A DNA stretch of 6,331 nucleotides from Eubacterium sp. GTDB lineage: Bacteria > Bacillota > Clostridia > Lachnospirales > Lachnospiraceae. Positions within the stretch are counted from its first letter, which is position 1. The number at the start of each line of letters is the position of its first letter. Position numbers and translations under genes: made by a program. The notes beneath the pieces are model-generated. The model ran no database searches, was not told the DNA's origin, and saw nothing but the letters and a program-made list of their open reading frames with translations. Where the stretch lies: assembly GCA_017445525.1 (NCBI GenBank), contig JAFSTZ010000174.1, positions 1 to 6,331 on the forward strand, read 5' to 3'. Below, piece by piece: positions 4,080 to 6,331 of the stretch.

Positions 4080-6331
4080 ATGAATACACCGTTATCATGG
4101 ATAAAAGCTTATGTGCCTGATCTCGATGTAACCGAGGCACAATATATGGATGCGATGACTATGTCTGGAACAAAAGTTGAAGGATATGAGAAGTACGACG
4201 CCGACTTGGACAAGATCATCGTTGGCCGTATACAGAAGATCGAGAAGCATCCCGACGCTGACAAGCTTGTTGTCTGCCAGGTCGAGATCGACGAGAACGG
4301 CACCACGACACAGATAGTCACCGGCGCGCCGAACGTCAAAGAAGGACAGAAGGTCCCCGTTGTACTTGACGGCGGCAAGGTTGCCGGAGGCCACGACGGC
4401 TCCAAAACTCCGGGCGGCATAAAGATCAAAAAAGGCAAGCTCAGAGGCGTTGAGTCCAACGGCATGATGTGCTCCATCGAGGAGCTCGGCTCCAACAGAG
4501 AGTTCTATCCCGACGCAGCAGAGGACGGTATCTATATCCTCAGCGACAACGATGACTATAAGGATGCTCCCATAGGCTCCGATGCCATCGAACTGCTCGG
4601 ACTCCACGATGCAAACTTTGAGTACGAGGTTACATCAAACAGAGTGGACTGCTTCGGAGTTATAGGTATCGCCAGAGAAGTTGCTGCTACATTTGGCAAG
4701 GAGTTTGTACCGCCTGCAGTTGCATCCTCTGATGAGGGAAGTGTGCAGGGAGAGACCGCTTCCGATCTTATCGAGGTGGATATCCAGGCACCCGACCTCT
4801 GCTCGAGATACATAGGAAGAGTAGTTAAGAATATCAGACTTAAGGATTCGCCGGAGTGGATGAAGAGGAGACTCGCCGCAGCCGGTATCCGTCCGATCAA
4901 CAATATCGTCGATATCACAAACTATGTTATGGAGGAGTTCGGTCAGCCCATGCATGCGTTTGATTATGATACGATAGAAGGTCACAAGATCGTAGTCCGC
5001 AGAGCTCAGGACGGAGAAAAGTTCGTAACTCTCGACGGACAGGAGAGAGAGCTTGACCATGACACGCTGATGATCTGTGATGCAGAGAAATCAGTAGCTA
5101 TCGGCGGTATCATGGGTGGAGAGAACTCCATGATAACCGATGATGTAAAGACTATGCTCTTTGAGGCAGCCTGCTTCAATGGAACTAACATCAGACGTTC
5201 CGGCAAGAAGCTCGGTATGCGTACCGACGCTCAGGCAAAGTTTGAGAAAGGTCTCGATCCTAACACCGCACTCGAGGCGATCAACCGTGCGTGCGCACTT
5301 ATCGAGGAACTTGATGCCGGTGATGTCGTACCGGGAGTTGTTGACAACTATCCCGTAAAAAGGAATCCCATAGAGGTTCCTTATGATGTTGAAAAGATAA
5401 ATGCTCTGATCGGCTTTGATCTTACCGAGGATCAGATGTGTGAGTATTGGGAGAAGGTTGAGCTTATCCCGGACAGAAACAGGGCGGTCGTACATGTTCC
5501 TACATGGCGTCAGGATATCCTGTGTCTCGCAGATCTTGCAGAGGAAGTGGCAAGATTCTACGGATATGACAAGATACCTACGACTCTTCCGAAGGGTGAG
5601 ACGACCATGGGAGGTATTTCACCTATCCGTATAGCGATCAACTCCATGAGAAATACTCTCGCAAAGTACGGATTCTCGGAGTCCATGACTTTCTCCTTTG
5701 AGAGCCCGAAGGTGTTTGACAAGCTGCTGATACCGGAGGATGATGATCTGAGAAAAGTGATAGAGATAGCCAATCCTCTCGGAGTTGATTATTCAGTGAT
5801 GCGTACCACACCGCTGAACGGTATGTTGACTTCACTTTCAACTAACTACAATAACAGAAATAAAGACGTCAGACTTTACGAGGTCGCAAAGGTTTATCTG
5901 CCGAAGTCTCTTCCGCTCGAAGAGCTTCCGGACGAGAGACAGATGCTTACTCTCGGTATGTATGGAGAGGGCGATTTCTATGATCTGAAGGGTTGCATAG
6001 AGGAACTGTACACCAGAGGTATCAAGGGACTGGTCAGCTACACACCGCATCCCGAAGCATATCCTTATCTGCATCCGGGACGTCACGCCGAGATATCCGT
6101 CAATAAAAATGTTATCGGTTATCTGGGACAAGTACATCCTGAGGTTTGTGACAACTATGATATAAAGACTGCAGTGTATGTTGCGGTGATCGATCTCAGG
6201 AAGCTGGTAGACTGTATCAGGGATGATATCAAGTACAAAGCTTTGGCGAGATTCCCGGCTGTAGTCCGTGATATTTCTCTTGTTATGAAAAAGACTGTTC
6301 TTGCAGGACAGATCGAGGAGATCATCCGGAA
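4080..6331 (+). CDS. pheT: Phenylalanyl-tRNA synthetase beta subunit (3' end outside window)
   Basis: This is the beta subunit of phenylalanyl-tRNA synthetase, which binds tRNA and edits mischarged Tyr-tRNA-Phe. 750 residues are visible of a family length near 800. In order: N-terminal MNTPLSWIKAYVP; an EMAPII-like tRNA-binding OB-fold (about 42-153, with KIEKHPDADKLVVCQV and MMCSIEELG at 129-137); B1 remainder with EVTSNRVDCFGVIGIARE (from about 183); the B3/B4 editing region (about 212-384) with INNIVDITNYVM, QPMHAFDYD, AIGGIMGG (to 347) and MRTDAQAKFEKGLDP; the B5 domain (about 429-499) with DLAEEVARFYGYDKIP (485-500); the catalytic-like core (about 515-700) with ANPLGVDYSVMRTT; and the start of the C-terminal ferredoxin-like anticodon-binding domain at ARFPAVVRDISLVM (from 723), cut off by the window end. 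It follows pheS across the 170-base palindrome-bearing gap. The identification is secure. Confidence 0.98.
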   Translation, partial: MNTPLSWIKAYVPDLDVTEAQYMDAMTMSGTKVEGYEKYDADLDKIIVGRIQKIEKHPDADKLVVCQVEIDENGTTTQIVTGAPNVKEGQKVPVVLDGGKVAGGHDGSKTPGGIKIKKGKLRGVESNGMMCSIEELGSNREFYPDAAEDGIYILSDNDDYKDAPIGSDAIELLGLHDANFEYEVTSNRVDCFGVIGIAREVAATFGKEFVPPAVASSDEGSVQGETASDLIEVDIQAPDLCSRYIGRVVKNIRLKDSPEWMKRRLAAAGIRPINNIVDITNYVMEEFGQPMHAFDYDTIEGHKIVVRRAQDGEKFVTLDGQERELDHDTLMICDAEKSVAIGGIMGGENSMITDDVKTMLFEAACFNGTNIRRSGKKLGMRTDAQAKFEKGLDPNTALEAINRACALIEELDAGDVVPGVVDNYPVKRNPIEVPYDVEKINALIGFDLTEDQMCEYWEKVELIPDRNRAVVHVPTWRQDILCLADLAEEVARFYGYDKIPTTLPKGETTMGGISPIRIAINSMRNTLAKYGFSESMTFSFESPKVFDKLLIPEDDDLRKVIEIANPLGVDYSVMRTTPLNGMLTSLSTNYNNRNKDVRLYEVAKVYLPKSLPLEELPDERQMLTLGMYGEGDFYDLKGCIEELYTRGIKGLVSYTPHPEAYPYLHPGRHAEISVNKNVIGYLGQVHPEVCDNYDIKTAVYVAVIDLRKLVDCIRDDIKYKALARFPAVVRDISLVMKKTVLAGQIEEIIR

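Noticed and set aside
4095..4607. Long open frames on the minus strand within pheT
   Set aside because: They are antisense shadows of a secure pheT coding frame, with no family resemblance or start signals.

Overview
The window is low-to-mid GC Bacillota DNA, most likely from the class Clostridia and plausibly a Lachnospiraceae-type anaerobe. The reasons are strong GGAGG ribosome sites, frequent AGA/AGG and ATA codons, GTG and TTG starts, a Gram-positive style PheS with a CxxC-x4-CxxC insert, and a short J-domain protein with a Gly-rich linker and Cys-rich tail. The family placement is inference; no rRNA or other taxonomic marker is present.

Layout. A divergent intergenic region (about 349-571) separates two transcription units. 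To the left, on the minus strand, is the 5' part of a secreted beta-propeller (PQQ-like repeat) protein that runs off the window at base 1. To the right, on the plus strand, five genes follow one another without a visible terminator: a J-domain/TPR protein with a Cys-rich tail (572-1246), a six-helix membrane protein overlapping it by 10 bases (1237-1830), a membrane-anchored protein-kinase-like protein lacking the catalytic Asp (1876-2874), pheS (2890-3909) and pheT (4080 to the window end, incomplete). A near-consensus sigma-A promoter at 422-450 precedes this set, and its predicted leader carries two adjoining hairpins.

The most unusual feature lies between pheS and pheT, genes that usually sit almost back to back. 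Here a 170-base gap holds a 132-base, GC-rich, almost fully self-complementary element (3923-4054). Its RNA would fold into a long rod with about 25 pairs in the outer stem, a 12-pair inner stem, two tandem G.A motifs, and a duplicated GGGAATGG segment that gives the 3' arm two mutually exclusive partners. It has no U-run, so it is not a simple terminator. It is either a palindromic mobile/repeat element or an undescribed structured RNA that could set the PheS:PheT balance.

Functionally, pheS and pheT encode the two subunits of phenylalanyl-tRNA synthetase. The three genes before them look like a membrane-associated module of unknown purpose: J-protein (Hsp70 partner), an S-component-like integral membrane protein and a pseudokinase with membrane helices. 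The close spacing suggests co-transcription with pheST. No T-box leader was found for pheST in this window.
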